Assembly: GCA_028278205.1 (NCBI GenBank) | Contig: JANQES010000077.1 | Coordinates: forward strand, 1-64,000 | Length of the DNA: 64,000 nucleotides | Direction: 5' to 3' | DNA from: Rhodothermales bacterium | GTDB taxonomy: Bacteria; Bacteroidota; Rhodothermia; Rhodothermales; Bin80 | Shown: piece by piece, positions 41,813 through 51,831 of the stretch | Numbering within the stretch: position 1 is the first letter of the stretch | Layout of the letters: each line of letters opens with the position of its first letter | Position numbers and translations under genes: made by a program | Notes under the pieces: generated by a model | The model's input: only the letters and a program-made list of their open reading frames with translations | Told to the model about the DNA's origin: nothing | The model's database searches: none

Positions 41813-44134
41813 AAGCACAAAGGCTATGCCTTTATCAACGTCTTTGGGCTGGCTATCGGGCTGGCGTGTTGTTTGCTGATCGTGCTGTTTGTGCGCGATG
41901 AACTGAGCTACGACCGCTTCCACGAAAAAGCCAACCGGACACACCGGATTGTGCAGCAATCGGGCGAGTTGGCGCCGTCGGTGACGGTGGGGGTGCCGCT
42001 GGCGCCGGCGCTCGTGAATACGTTCCCGGAGGTGGAGCATGCCACGCGGCTGTTTCATTATTGGTTTACGCCGCTCTTGAGCCGGGGCGAGGACGGCTTC
42101 TACGAAGACCGCACCTTCTTCACCGACTCGGCTTTCTTCGACGTCTTCGACTTCGCCCTGGCGCGCGGCAATCCGGCGACGGCCCTCCGCGAGCCGTTCT
42201 CGATCCTGCTGACCGAGACGATGGCCCGCAAATATTTCGGCGACGAGGATCCCATGGGCCAGACGCTCATGATGAACGCGGCGCACCCGTTCACCGTCAC
42301 CGGCATCCTCGAAGACCCGCCGCGCACCTCGCATTTCACGTTCGATTTTCTGGCTTCCATCGAGAGCCTGCCGGCCGTGATGGGCTGGCCCAACGTGATG
42401 GAGAACTGGGGCCTGGGTGCTTTTCACACGTACGTCGTGCTTCCGGAAAGCTATGACGTGGCTCTGCTCGACGAAAAACTCGCCGGCTTCGCGCCCTCCG
42501 ACCTCACGGTGCGCTATTTCACCCAGCCGCTGACGCGCATTCACCTGCATTCGAAGTACCGGGGCGAGATCGAGCCGGGCAGCGACGTGCGCTACGTGTG
42601 GCTGCTCTCGGGCATCGCGCTGATCATCCTGCTGCTGGCCTGCATCAACTACACCAACCTGGCGACGGCGCGGTTTGCCCGGCGCACGCGCGAGGTGGGC
42701 ATCCGCAAAGTCGTCGGCGCACACCGGCGGCAACTGATGGGGCAATTCCTGGGCGAGTCGGTGTTTTTGTCGATGGTGGCGCTTTTGGTGGCGCTGGCGC
42801 TGCTCGAAGGGCTGCTGCCCACCTTCAGCACGTTGATCGACGGCACGCTGACGTTCAACATCGCGCAAGATTACGGGATGCTGGCGGCGATTGTGGGGAT
42901 TGCGCTGCTGGCCGGTTTGGTGGCGGGGAGCTATCCGGCTTTTTATCTCTCAGGCTTCCGCCCCGGCGCGGTGCTCAAGGGGGTGCCTACCGGCGCGCGC
43001 CGCACGCCGCTGCGCAAGGTGCTCGTCGTCACGCAGTATGCCATTGCCGTGGTGCTGCTGGCCGGCGCCGGCATCATCTACCAGCAACTCGACTACATGC
43101 AAACGGCCAGACTCGGCTTCGAGAAAGAGCACCTCATCGTCATTCCCGTGCGCGACGAAGCAGTGCGGGCGCGGCCTGAGTTTGCCAAGGCCGCCTTCTC
43201 GAACCTGCCGGGGGTGGTGCGCGTGTCGTCTTCGACGTCGCTGCCCGGCACCAAGATGTCCGGAACCTCCGACGCCCGCCGCGCCGGTGCGGTCGATGAT
43301 GAGCCTTTCCGCATCAACGTCGGCTGGATCGACGAAGACTTTGTGGAAACGCTTGACGTCGGCATGGCGGCAGGCCGCGACTTTTCGAATCAGTTTCCCA
43401 CTGACAAAGACGAAACGCTCCTGCTCAACGAAACGGCAGCGCGTGATTTCGGCTGGGCCAGCCCGCAAGAGGCGATCGGCGAAGTCATCGCACTCTGGGG
43501 CGAGCAACGTCGGGTGATCGGTGTGATGGAGGATTTTCATTTCGAATCGCTCCGTAACGCCATCGGGCCGCTGTTGTTTTTCCCCGAAATGGACAAGGGC
43601 AGTGGTCTGATCCTGCGCCTGCGCACCACCGACCTGCCGGCCACGATGGCCCGCCTGGAGACGACCTGGAAAGACCTCTCGACGGCCCAACCCTTCACCT
43701 ACTCGTTCCTCGACAAAGACCTCGAAACGCTCTACGTGGCGGAGACCCGATGGAGCCGAATCATCGGCGGCGCGGCGCTGTTGGCGCTGCTGATTGCGTG
43801 CCTGGGCCTGTTCGGGCTGGCGTCGTTCCTGGCCGAGCAACGCACCAAGGAGATCGGCGTGCGCAAGGCACTCGGCGCCTCGGCCTCGCAAATCGCCGTG
43901 CTGCTCTCCGGCGACTTCGCCAAACTCGTGACGGCGGCTTTCGTCGTCGGGGCGCCCCTGGCCTACTTCGCCGCCCACCGCTGGCTCGACAGCTTCGCCT
44001 ACCGCATAGAAATATCGTGGCCGATATTTCTAATGGCGGGCCTGACGGCCCTGGGGGTGGCGCTGCTGGCGGTGAGTTATCAATCGGTACGGGCAGCGCT
44101 GGCCGATCCGGTGAAGGCGTTGCGGTATGAGTAA
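41771..44134 (+). CDS. FtsX/MacB-like ABC transporter permease 1
   Basis: 787 residues. The first membrane helix lies at about 20-41 (AFINVFGLAIGLACCLLIVL), followed by a MacB-type periplasmic core domain. Three helices at about 275-415 form the first FtsX unit (GIRKVVGAHRRQLMGQFLGE). A further helix near 425 (VVTQYAIAVVLLAGAGIIYQ), a second periplasmic domain and a second FtsX unit follow at the C terminus (EQRTKEIGVRKALGASASQI). Such duplicated permeases act with an ATPase to move lipids or peptides or to power envelope enzymes. No ATPase gene is nearby. A 26-base palindrome near the 3' end (44007-44032) is shared with three paralogues. Confidence 0.92.
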   Translation: MLKNYFKISIRNLKKHKGYAFINVFGLAIGLACCLLIVLFVRDELSYDRFHEKANRTHRIVQQSGELAPSVTVGVPLAPALVNTFPEVEHATRLFHYWFTPLLSRGEDGFYEDRTFFTDSAFFDVFDFALARGNPATALREPFSILLTETMARKYFGDEDPMGQTLMMNAAHPFTVTGILEDPPRTSHFTFDFLASIESLPAVMGWPNVMENWGLGAFHTYVVLPESYDVALLDEKLAGFAPSDLTVRYFTQPLTRIHLHSKYRGEIEPGSDVRYVWLLSGIALIILLLACINYTNLATARFARRTREVGIRKVVGAHRRQLMGQFLGESVFLSMVALLVALALLEGLLPTFSTLIDGTLTFNIAQDYGMLAAIVGIALLAGLVAGSYPAFYLSGFRPGAVLKGVPTGARRTPLRKVLVVTQYAIAVVLLAGAGIIYQQLDYMQTARLGFEKEHLIVIPVRDEAVRARPEFAKAAFSNLPGVVRVSSSTSLPGTKMSGTSDARRAGAVDDEPFRINVGWIDEDFVETLDVGMAAGRDFSNQFPTDKDETLLLNETAARDFGWASPQEAIGEVIALWGEQRRVIGVMEDFHFESLRNAIGPLLFFPEMDKGSGLILRLRTTDLPATMARLETTWKDLSTAQPFTYSFLDKDLETLYVAETRWSRIIGGAALLALLIACLGLFGLASFLAEQRTKEIGVRKALGASASQIAVLLSGDFAKLVTAAFVVGAPLAYFAAHRWLDSFAYRIEISWPIFLMAGLTALGVALLAVSYQSVRAALADPVKALRYE
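44007..44032 (+). repeat. intragenic 3' palindrome of permease 1
   Basis: TAGAAATATC-GTGGCC-GATATTTCTA, a perfect 10-bp stem inside the coding region about 100 bp from the stop. Related palindromes lie in permeases 2 (46565-46590), 4 (51613-51638) and 6 (56577-56598), with small changes in the lower stem. Confidence 0.75.
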
Positions 44135-44136
44135 TG

Positions 44137-44195
44137 CAACCGCAGATGGGGGCAGATGGGCGCGGATGGACGCAGATGGATGGAGATAGGTGGAG
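44137..44195. repeat. GCAGATG 10-mer tract (family E, copy 1)
   Basis: Five units of about 10 bp, CGCAGATGGG/GCGGATGGAC/GCAGATGGAT, in one orientation directly after the stop of permease 1. Copies lie at the same relative place after permeases 3 (49217) and 6 (56704). Confidence 0.75.
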
Positions 44196-44210
44196 GTGAT
44201 CGACAACCGT

Positions 44211-44231
44211 GATCCTGACGAAGTCGGGATC
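44211..44231 (+). terminator. hairpin between permeases 1 and 2
   Basis: GATCCTGAC-GAA-GTCGGGATC, nine pairs with one T-G wobble, followed by ATCCCTTTAATTTTT. The homologous hairpin before permease 4 (49282-49302) has the different but fully paired sequence GATTCCGGC-AAA-GCCGGAATC. Confidence 0.6.
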
Positions 44232-44259
44232 ATCCCTTTAATTTTTCGCCAGAAAAATT

Positions 44260-46692
44260 ATGCTAAAAAACTACTTTAAGATTTCGATCCGAAATCTTAA
44301 AAAGCACAAGGCGTATACGTTCATCAACGTCTTCGGGCTGGCGTTTGGGATGGCGTGTTGTATTGCCATTGCGCTGTTCGTGCGTGATGAGATGCTGTAT
44401 GATCGGTTTTTTGACGACGCCGAGCGCATCTACCGCGTGGCGCTGGACGTGGGCTTTCAGGGCGATGAGATGCAAACAGCCTACACGTCTCGCCCGCTGG
44501 GGCCTACGTTGAAGACAGACCTTCCCGAAGTCGAGCAGGCGACGCGGCTGTGGCGCGATCCAACCGGCAGTATGATCGTCCGCTACGAAGACCGGCGTTT
44601 TTCCGAAGAGGCGGTGTTTTTTGCGGATTCGAACTTCTTCGACGTCTTCGCCATCCCCTTCATCCGGGGTGATGCGAAGACTGCGCTGCGCGAGCCCTAC
44701 ACCATCGTCCTGACCCAATCGACGGCGCGCAAATACTTTGGCGAGGCCGATCCGATAGGCCGGCGGCTGGCCCTGCGCGAACCCTCCGACCGCGACATCT
44801 TCGAGTATACCGTCACGGGTGTGATGGCGGATCTGCCGGCGCATTCGCACATGGCGTTCGACTTCGCGGCCTCGTACGTCACCCAGCGTCAGAGCCGCTC
44901 GCAGAGTTGGCTGGGCTTCGGCGTGTATACGTATGTGAAGCTCCGCGACGATGCCGATGCCGGGGCCGTCGAAGCCAAGTTGCCGGCGCTTTTTGCCAGC
45001 TACGGCGGGCCGCAGATCCGCGAAGCCTTCGGCGCTTCGCTGGCCGAGTTCGAGGCGGCGGGCAACTACTACCGCAACTTCCTCCAGCCCCTCACCGGCA
45101 TCCACCTGCACTCGAACCTCGAAGACGAACTCAAGCCCACGGGCGATGCGCGGCTGGTCTATCTGTTCGTGGCGATTGCGGTGTTCGTGCTGCTGCTGGC
45201 CTGTGTCAACTTCGTCAACCTGGCGACGGCGCGGGCGGCGCGGCGCACCATGGAAGTGGGTATCCGCAAGACGCTGGGCGCGCAACGCTTCCAACTCGTC
45301 GGGCAGTTTCTGGCCGAGGCGACGCTGCTGAGCCTGCTGGCGCTCGTCCTGGCTGTGACGCTCGTGCAGATCGGCATGCCGCTGCTCAACGCCCTCACCG
45401 GCAAAACGCTCGCGCTGACCGCCGCCGACCTGCTTCGGTTTGCGCCCGTCCTGCTCGGTTTGGGCCTGCTGGCCGGGCTGGGCGCCGGGGCCTATCCTGC
45501 GTTTTACATGGCCGCCTTCCGCCCGCTGGCCGTGCTCAAGCAGCAAGGGCTCCGCCGCCGGACGTGGCTGCGCGATGTGCTGGTGGTGTTTCAGTTCGGC
45601 ATCGCCACAGCGCTTTTGGCCTGCACCGCCATCGTCTACACGCAGATGCGCTATATGCTCGACAAACGCCTCGGCTTCACGCCGGAGCAGGTCGTGGTGA
45701 TCGAGGGCACGGAGATCCTGGGGCCGCAAGTCGAAGCCTTCCGGCAGGCGCTGCGGGCCATGCCGGGCGTCGTCCGCGTCACCAACGGCGAGCAGGTGCC
45801 GGGGCGTCATTTCAGCGGATCGCGCTTTCGGATGGCCGATGCGCCCGCCGACGAAGCCGTCGTCCTCGAATACACGTACGCCAGCTATGAGTACGTCGAA
45901 ACGCTGGGGCTGGAACTGGCAGCGGGCCGCAGCCTCTCGCGCGACTACGCCACCGACTCGCTCGCCGTGCTGCTCAACGAAACAGCCGCGCGGCACCTCG
46001 GCCTGGACGATCCCGTGGGCCAGCAACTCGTCTGGCCGGGCGAATCGACCTACACTATCGTCGGGGTGTTGAAGGATTATCACATTACGTCGCTGCACCG
46101 GGAGATCGGAGCGGTGGCGCTCTTGGGGCCGGATCCGCGCAACACCAACCGCCCGAACCTGCTGGCGGCGGCGCGCTTGCAGATCGACAACCTGCCGCAG
46201 ACGCTGGCGTCGATCGAAGCGACCTGGACGCGGTTCGCCCCGCAAGAGCCGTTCGTCTACAGTTTCCTCGACGACACCTTCGCTCAACTGTACGAGGCCG
46301 AGCAACGCACCAGCCGCCTGATCACGTTCTTCGCCGGGCTGGCGATCTTGATTGCCTGCTTTGGCCTGTTCGGGCTGGCGGCGTTTATGGCCGAGCAACG
46401 CACTAAAGAGATCGGCGTCCGCAAAGTCTTCGGCGCGACGGTCACGGGCATCGTGATGCTGTTGTCGAAGGATTTCGCCCGGCTCGTCCTGGTGGCCATC
46501 GTGCTGGCGGCGCCGCTGGCCTACCTGACCATGCAACGCTGGCTCGACACCTTCGCGTACCGCGTAGAAATATCGTGGCCGCTATTTCTAATGGCGGGCT
46601 CGCTGGCGCTCGCCATCGCGTTGTTGACGGTGAGTTATCAGGCTGTGCGGGCGGCGCTGGCCGATCCGGTGGAGGCGCTGCGGTATGAGTAG
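44260..46692 (+). CDS. FtsX/MacB-like ABC transporter permease 2
   Basis: 810 residues. It has the same two-FtsX architecture as permease 1, with first helix FINVFGLAFGMACCIAIALF, first FtsX unit VGIRKTLGAQRFQLVGQFLA and last unit EQRTKEIGVRKVFGATVTGI. The periplasmic domains differ strongly from permease 1 (VALDVGFQGDEMQTAYTSRP), so the substrates or partners probably differ. The 5' twin hairpins (44275-44301 for the second) and the 3' palindrome (46565-46590) are present. The last 120 bp are almost identical to permease 4, which points to gene conversion. Confidence 0.92.
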   Translation: MLKNYFKISIRNLKKHKAYTFINVFGLAFGMACCIAIALFVRDEMLYDRFFDDAERIYRVALDVGFQGDEMQTAYTSRPLGPTLKTDLPEVEQATRLWRDPTGSMIVRYEDRRFSEEAVFFADSNFFDVFAIPFIRGDAKTALREPYTIVLTQSTARKYFGEADPIGRRLALREPSDRDIFEYTVTGVMADLPAHSHMAFDFAASYVTQRQSRSQSWLGFGVYTYVKLRDDADAGAVEAKLPALFASYGGPQIREAFGASLAEFEAAGNYYRNFLQPLTGIHLHSNLEDELKPTGDARLVYLFVAIAVFVLLLACVNFVNLATARAARRTMEVGIRKTLGAQRFQLVGQFLAEATLLSLLALVLAVTLVQIGMPLLNALTGKTLALTAADLLRFAPVLLGLGLLAGLGAGAYPAFYMAAFRPLAVLKQQGLRRRTWLRDVLVVFQFGIATALLACTAIVYTQMRYMLDKRLGFTPEQVVVIEGTEILGPQVEAFRQALRAMPGVVRVTNGEQVPGRHFSGSRFRMADAPADEAVVLEYTYASYEYVETLGLELAAGRSLSRDYATDSLAVLLNETAARHLGLDDPVGQQLVWPGESTYTIVGVLKDYHITSLHREIGAVALLGPDPRNTNRPNLLAAARLQIDNLPQTLASIEATWTRFAPQEPFVYSFLDDTFAQLYEAEQRTSRLITFFAGLAILIACFGLFGLAAFMAEQRTKEIGVRKVFGATVTGIVMLLSKDFARLVLVAIVLAAPLAYLTMQRWLDTFAYRVEISWPLFLMAGSLALAIALLTVSYQAVRAALADPVEALRYE

Positions 46693-46708
46693 CTCGCTGG
46701 CGCTCGCT

Positions 46709-46788
46709 GTCACTGGTCATCGGTCACTGGTCACTAGTTTTGGGAATGCACCCTCACCAGTGACCAATGACTAGTGACCAGTGACCCA
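46709..46788. repeat. palindromic TCACTGG/CCAGTGA element (family C, copy 3)
   Basis: TCACTGG-TCATCGG-TCACTGG-TCACTAG in the left arm faces CCAGTGACCAATGACTAGTG and ACCAGTGACCC in the right arm, with a short loop at GTTTTGGGAATGCACC. Period 7. It fills the gap between permeases 2 and 3. Confidence 0.8.
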
Positions 46789-46832
46789 CACCAACAGCCC
46801 CCAAGGCACAACGGTCAAATACACACAAAACC

Positions 46833-49214
46833 ATGCTCAAGAATTACCTCAAAATCGCCTTGCGCAATGTGAACCGGCATCGGGGCTATGCCTTTATCAA
46901 CATCTTCGGGCTGGCCGTCGGGCTGGCGTGTTGTTTGTTGATCTTATTGTTTGTGCAAGATGAACTCAGCTTCGACCGCTTTCACGAAAAGGCGGATCGG
47001 ATATACCGGGTCGAGATGGACATCCCGGCTGCGCAAGGCACCCAGCGCTGGGACCGGGCCTTGCTGCCGCTGGGACCGCTGATGCAAGACGCCTTCCCCG
47101 AAATAGAACGCGTCGTCCGGCTCTCGCACCGAGACAAGCGGCTCATTCAGGTCGATGACACGCGCTTTTATGAAGACGCCTTTGTCTTCGCCGAGCCTTC
47201 GTTCTTCGAAGTCTTTGACTTTGAACTGCTTCAGGGAAATCCGTCGGATCTGGCCCGACCTTACACCGTCATCCTCACCGAGACGATGGCCGCCAAATAC
47301 TTCGGCCCCGACGATCCGGTGGGCCGGACACTCGAGGTTGCGAGCCGGTGGGAGCAACAAGCAGAGGCCTACGAAGTCGTCGGCGTCATGGCAGACATCC
47401 CGCACAACAGCCACGTCCAGGCCCGCTTCCTGGCATCGTTCGCAACGCTGGAGGCCAAGGCCGGCGATAGGCTTTGGAGACATATCGCCGCTACCTATCT
47501 GGTGCTGAAACCGGATCATCGCCCGGCAGAGTTGATGGCCAAGTTTGCGCCGTTCGAGAAGACGCATATCCACACCCGTTTTACCGAAGGCACGGCGCTG
47601 GCCCTGATGCCGCTGCCACGCATCCACCTCTACGCACAGTCATCGGACGACAACGCGCTCCAGGGCGACATCCGGTACGTCTACCTCTTCTCGGCTATCG
47701 CGTTGTTGATTCTGCTGATTGCCTGCATCAATTACATGAATCTGGCGACGGCGCGGGCGGCGCGGCGTGCTAAAGAAGTGGGCGTGCGCAAAGTCGTCGG
47801 CGCGCACCGGCTGCAACTCATCTACCAGTTCATCGGCGACTCGGTGTTGTTTACGCTGATAGCGCTGGTGCTGGCGCTGGCCTTCGCACAACTGCTGCTG
47901 CCCTTGTTTAGCGATCTGATGAACCGCCCGCTCTCGCTCGACCTGAGGGCGGGATGGATGCTGGCGATGCTGGCAGCGATAGGGCTGGTGGTGGGCGTCG
48001 TCGCGGGAAGCTATCCGGCCTTTCTGTTATCGCGATTCCGGCCTGTGCAGGTGTTGAAAGGCCATGTGCGGACGACGGCGTGGCCGGCGCTCCGCAAAGG
48101 GCTCGTCGTCTTTCAGTTCATCGTGACGGTCGCCTTGATCGCCTGCACGCTCATCATCCAACGGCAGATGGATTACGTGCAAAACACGCGGCTGGGCTTC
48201 GAGAAAGAACAGGTCGTCGTCATCGCTACGCAAAACCGCCTCGATACCGAGGCTGCCGCCTTCAAACAGGTGCTCGAACAGAACACCGCCATCCGCCACG
48301 TGACGCTGGCGTCTCATATACCCGGATATGACCGTGCCTTCACCTACATCGCCCCCGACGGCATCGAGGACTACGAAGGCGACCCGGCAACGGACGTTCC
48401 CTTTGATCATCTATGGGTCGATCACGACTACGTCTCCACGCTGAACATGGAAGTGGTAGCCGGGCGAAACTTCTCCGAGGCTTTTCCGAGCGACGCCGCC
48501 GAAACCATCCTGATCAACGAAACAACCGCCCGCGCCCTGGGCTGGCAGGATCCTATCGGCAAGACGATCACCTTTCCGCAGCGAGAAACGAAACGCGTCA
48601 TCGGGGTGCTGCGCGACTTTCACTCCGAGTCGATGAAGCACTCCATCCGGCGGATGGTGGTTGAACTCAAGCCGGACCCCACCTACGTCGCCGTGAAGCT
48701 GAGCCCGACCGACCTGCCTACCGTGCTGGCTTTTCTGGAAACGACGTGGGACCGCTTCGTCCCCTCGCTGCCCTTCGAATATTCGTTTCTGGATGAACAC
48801 TTCGAAGCGATGTACCGCGCGGAACAGCGCCTGGGTATGTTGTTCGGCGTCTTTGCCGCGCTGGCGGTGTTTGTGGCCTGCCTCGGGCTGTTCGGGCTGG
48901 TGGCCTTCATCGCTGAGCAGCGGACGAAAGAGATCGGGGTTCGCAAAGTTTGCGGGGCTACCGTCTCAAGCATCGTGGTCTTGCTCTCGAAAGATATTGC
49001 CCGGCTGGTGCTCGTCGCTGTGGTGGTGGCTGCCCCTCTGGCCTACTTCGCTATGGGTAAATGGCTCGAAGAGTTCGCCTACAAGATCGACCTGACGCCT
49101 GCCGTTTTTCTGTGGGCCGCTGCGCTGGCCTTCGTCATCGCCCTTTTAACCGTCAGCTATCAGGCTATCAAAGCCGCGCTGGCCGATCCGGTGGAAGCGT
49201 TGCGGTATGAGTAG
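46833..49214 (+). CDS. FtsX/MacB-like ABC transporter permease 3
   Basis: 793 residues opening MLKNYLKIALRNVNRHRGYA, a diverged form of the array's start without the DNA hairpin. First helix FINIFGLAVGLACCLLILLF; first FtsX unit VGVRKVVGAHRLQLIYQFIG; second helix block LVVFQFIVTVALIACTLIIQ; last unit EQRTKEIGVRKVCGATVSSI. The C-terminal stretch (FAYKIDLTPAVFLWAAALAF) also lacks the palindromic codons of its neighbours. It was therefore not part of the conversion group, although it lies between two members. Confidence 0.92.
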   Translation: MLKNYLKIALRNVNRHRGYAFINIFGLAVGLACCLLILLFVQDELSFDRFHEKADRIYRVEMDIPAAQGTQRWDRALLPLGPLMQDAFPEIERVVRLSHRDKRLIQVDDTRFYEDAFVFAEPSFFEVFDFELLQGNPSDLARPYTVILTETMAAKYFGPDDPVGRTLEVASRWEQQAEAYEVVGVMADIPHNSHVQARFLASFATLEAKAGDRLWRHIAATYLVLKPDHRPAELMAKFAPFEKTHIHTRFTEGTALALMPLPRIHLYAQSSDDNALQGDIRYVYLFSAIALLILLIACINYMNLATARAARRAKEVGVRKVVGAHRLQLIYQFIGDSVLFTLIALVLALAFAQLLLPLFSDLMNRPLSLDLRAGWMLAMLAAIGLVVGVVAGSYPAFLLSRFRPVQVLKGHVRTTAWPALRKGLVVFQFIVTVALIACTLIIQRQMDYVQNTRLGFEKEQVVVIATQNRLDTEAAAFKQVLEQNTAIRHVTLASHIPGYDRAFTYIAPDGIEDYEGDPATDVPFDHLWVDHDYVSTLNMEVVAGRNFSEAFPSDAAETILINETTARALGWQDPIGKTITFPQRETKRVIGVLRDFHSESMKHSIRRMVVELKPDPTYVAVKLSPTDLPTVLAFLETTWDRFVPSLPFEYSFLDEHFEAMYRAEQRLGMLFGVFAALAVFVACLGLFGLVAFIAEQRTKEIGVRKVCGATVSSIVVLLSKDIARLVLVAVVVAAPLAYFAMGKWLEEFAYKIDLTPAVFLWAAALAFVIALLTVSYQAIKAALADPVEALRYE

Positions 49215-49216
49215 TG

Positions 49217-49254
49217 CAACCACAGATGAACGCGGATTAACGCAGATGAATCGG
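49217..49254. repeat. GCAGATG 10-mer tract (family E, copy 2)
   Basis: CACAGATGAACGCGGATTAA-CGCAGATGAATCGGGAT, about four 10-bp units, placed after the stop of permease 3 as copy 1 is after permease 1. Confidence 0.7.
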
Positions 49255-49281
49255 GATTGTGTGGGAGAAACCAACAACCGA

Positions 49282-49302
49282 GATTCCGGCAAAGCCGGAA
49301 TC
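49282..49302 (+). terminator. hairpin between permeases 3 and 4
   Basis: GATTCCGGC-AAA-GCCGGAATC, nine perfect pairs, followed by ATTCCCCTTAATTTTT. The same arrangement with different paired bases stands before permease 2. Confidence 0.6.
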
Positions 49303-49331
49303 ATTCCCCTTAATTTTTCGCCAGAAAAATT

Positions 49332-51740
49332 ATGCTGAAAAACTACTTTAAGATTTCGATCCGAAATCTTAAAAAGCAGAAAGGCTATAGCGTCATCAAC
49401 GTGGCGGGGCTGGCGTTGGGGATGGCGTGTTGTCTGTTGATCTTGCTTTACGTGCGCGACGAGCGGAGCTATGATCGGTATCACGAGAACGCCGAGCAGG
49501 TCTACCGGGTCGCGCGGGCGTGGTACGACGAAGCGGGCGATCCGACGTTGGAGTTCGCCCAGATCTCGCCGCCGATAGGGCCGGCGCTTCAAGACGAGAT
49601 GCCCGAAGTGCGGCACGCCGTCCGCATCATGTGGGGCGGCAGTCTGGTGCGCTACGACAACCAGACCTACCGGGAATCCCGGTTCTATTTTGCGGAAGAC
49701 GCCGTCTTCAAGCTCTTCACCATCCCCTTCGTCCAGGGCGACCCGGAGACGGCGCTGGTCGAGCCCAACACGGTGGTGCTCACCGAGACGATGGCCCGCA
49801 AATACTTCGGCGCGGACGATCCCATCGACAAGGTGATCCGCCTCGATGATACCTTCGACCTGCGCGTGACCGGGGTGATCGAGGATGTGCCGTCGAACAC
49901 CCATTTTCACTACGATTTCCTCGCCTCGTTTGCCACACTCACGGCGCAACCCTGGAGCGAGCGGTGGGCCAGCAACTGGGGCGGCAACAACAACTTCGCC
50001 ACGTACGTCCTGCTCGAAGAAGGCGCCGCATCCGCCGATCTCGAAGCCAAGCTGCCGGCGTTTCTCGACCGGCATTACGTCTTGCACCACGGCGCGTCGA
50101 GCCGGCTGCTTCTCCAACCGCTGCCGGACATCCATCTGCATTCGAATCTCGATGCAGAGTTGGAGCCCAACGGCAACGTCGCCTACGTCTACCTGTTTGC
50201 CGCCATCGCGTTTTTCATCCTGCTGATTGCCTGTTTCAACTTCATGAACCTGGCGACGGCGCGGGCGGCGAAGCGGGCACGCGAGGTGGGCATGCGCAAA
50301 GTGCTCGGCGCCGAGCGCCAACAACTCATCACGCAATTCCTGGGCGAATCGATCATGTTGACGTTGATTGCGATGATCTTCGCCGCGATGCTGGCCGAGT
50401 TGTTCTTGCCCGTCTTCAACTACCTTTCGGGCAAAGAACTGCAACTCTTCGGGGACGACGTGCTGTTTGTGATGCTGGGGCTGGCGGGGATCGCGCTGTT
50501 TGTGGGGCTGGCCGCCGGCAGCTATCCGGCGTTCTTTTTGTCGGCGTTTCAGCCGGTGGAAGTGCTCAAAAAAGCCACCAGAGGATCGTGGCGTTCGCGG
50601 GTGCGCGCGGCGCTGGTAGTGGCGCAGTTTGCCATCTCCATCGTGCTGCTCGTGGGCGTCGGCCTCATCGTCCGGCAGATCGACTACGTCCAGACCAAGA
50701 ACCTGGGCTTCGACGACGAGCAGATCGTGATCGCCAACACGACGCAGGCGATGCGGGCGGATTTCGAGGCCTTCCGGATGCGGCTGCTCGAACATCCGGG
50801 CGTGTTGGCCGTCACGGCTTCCGAATACATCCCCTCCGGCCAACTCACCAATTCCATCGACGTGCAGGCTGAGGTCGATGGGCAGATTCAGCGGTTCGGC
50901 TCGCTGGCGCTGCTGGCCGTCGATCATGATTTCACGCGGACTTACGACATGGAGATCGTGGCCGGTCGCGCTTTTTCGAAAGAGATCGCCAGCGACTCGT
51001 TGCAGGGGTTTGTGTTGAATGAAGCGGCGGTGCAGGCGGTGGGCTGGGCCTCGCCCGAAGAGGCCGCCGGCAAGTTTTTTATGCTGGATTCCGAAAACCT
51101 GGCCGACCGTCGCGGCGCCGTCGTGGGCGTCGTCAAAGACTTCCATTTCGAATCGCTGCGCGAGCGGATCACGCCGCTGGTGATGTACATCCGTCCGGGG
51201 CGGTACCAGCGCGCCGCCATCAAAATCGCCGCCGGAGATCCGACGGAGACGCTCGCGTTCCTCGAAGCCCAGTGGCAGACGTACACGCCCAATGCGCCGC
51301 TGGCTTACAGTTTCCTCGACCAGCGTTTTGCCGGACTGTATCAGGCCGAAGAGCAGTTCGGACAGATTGCCGGGGCGTTCGCCTTGCTGGCGATGTTTAT
51401 TGCCTGCCTGGGCCTGTTCGGGCTGGCCTCGTTTGCCGCCGAACAACGCACCAAGGAAATCGGTGTGCGCAAAACCCTCGGCGCCTCTGCCGGCAGCATC
51501 GTGCTGCTGCTCTCGCGCGACTTCACGCAGGTCGTCCTGATCGCTTTCGTCGTGGCCTGCCCGCTGGCTTACTTCGCCATGGATCGCTGGCTCGACACCT
51601 TCGCTTACCGCGTAGAAATATCGTGGCCGCTATTTCTAATGGCTGGCTCGCTGGCGCTCGCCATCGCGTTGTTGACGGTGAGTTATCAGGCTGTGCGGGC
51701 GGCGCTGGCCGATCCGGTGAAGGCGTTGCGGTATGAGTGA
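49332..51740 (+). CDS. FtsX/MacB-like ABC transporter permease 4
   Basis: 802 residues. First helix SVINVAGLALGMACCLLILL; first FtsX unit VGMRKVLGAERQQLITQFLG; later helices VVAQFAISIVLLVGVGLIVR and last unit EQRTKEIGVRKTLGASAGSI. It has the upstream AATTTTT hairpin and the codon 6-14 palindrome (49347-49373), identical to permeases 1 and 2 at the DNA level, and the 3' palindrome at 51613-51638. The periplasmic domains are distinct (RAWYDEAGDPTLEFAQISPP). No ATPase partner is adjacent. Confidence 0.92.
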   Translation: MLKNYFKISIRNLKKQKGYSVINVAGLALGMACCLLILLYVRDERSYDRYHENAEQVYRVARAWYDEAGDPTLEFAQISPPIGPALQDEMPEVRHAVRIMWGGSLVRYDNQTYRESRFYFAEDAVFKLFTIPFVQGDPETALVEPNTVVLTETMARKYFGADDPIDKVIRLDDTFDLRVTGVIEDVPSNTHFHYDFLASFATLTAQPWSERWASNWGGNNNFATYVLLEEGAASADLEAKLPAFLDRHYVLHHGASSRLLLQPLPDIHLHSNLDAELEPNGNVAYVYLFAAIAFFILLIACFNFMNLATARAAKRAREVGMRKVLGAERQQLITQFLGESIMLTLIAMIFAAMLAELFLPVFNYLSGKELQLFGDDVLFVMLGLAGIALFVGLAAGSYPAFFLSAFQPVEVLKKATRGSWRSRVRAALVVAQFAISIVLLVGVGLIVRQIDYVQTKNLGFDDEQIVIANTTQAMRADFEAFRMRLLEHPGVLAVTASEYIPSGQLTNSIDVQAEVDGQIQRFGSLALLAVDHDFTRTYDMEIVAGRAFSKEIASDSLQGFVLNEAAVQAVGWASPEEAAGKFFMLDSENLADRRGAVVGVVKDFHFESLRERITPLVMYIRPGRYQRAAIKIAAGDPTETLAFLEAQWQTYTPNAPLAYSFLDQRFAGLYQAEEQFGQIAGAFALLAMFIACLGLFGLASFAAEQRTKEIGVRKTLGASAGSIVLLLSRDFTQVVLIAFVVACPLAYFAMDRWLDTFAYRVEISWPLFLMAGSLALAIALLTVSYQAVRAALADPVKALRYE

Positions 51741-51798
51741 ATTGGTCCGTGGTCTGCTGCCCATGAACTGTTGTTTAGCAGTGTCATGAGCATGGACG

Positions 51799-51831
51799 TC
51801 AACAACGGACACCTAACAACGGACAACGGAC
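51799..51831. repeat. CAACGGACA tract (family F)
   Basis: CAACAACGGACACCTAACAA followed by CGGACAACGGAC, three degenerate units ending directly at the ATG of permease 5. Related words are present at about 41578-41605. Confidence 0.6.

Noticed and set aside
44263..46536. 757-codon open frame on the minus strand opposite permease 2
   Set aside because: It is a GC-rich antisense shadow with low-complexity His/Arg/Gln-rich content and no motif; the plus-strand permease is clear.
49146..51446. 766-codon open frame on the minus strand opposite permease 4
   Set aside because: Same reason: antisense shadow of a well-recognised permease.
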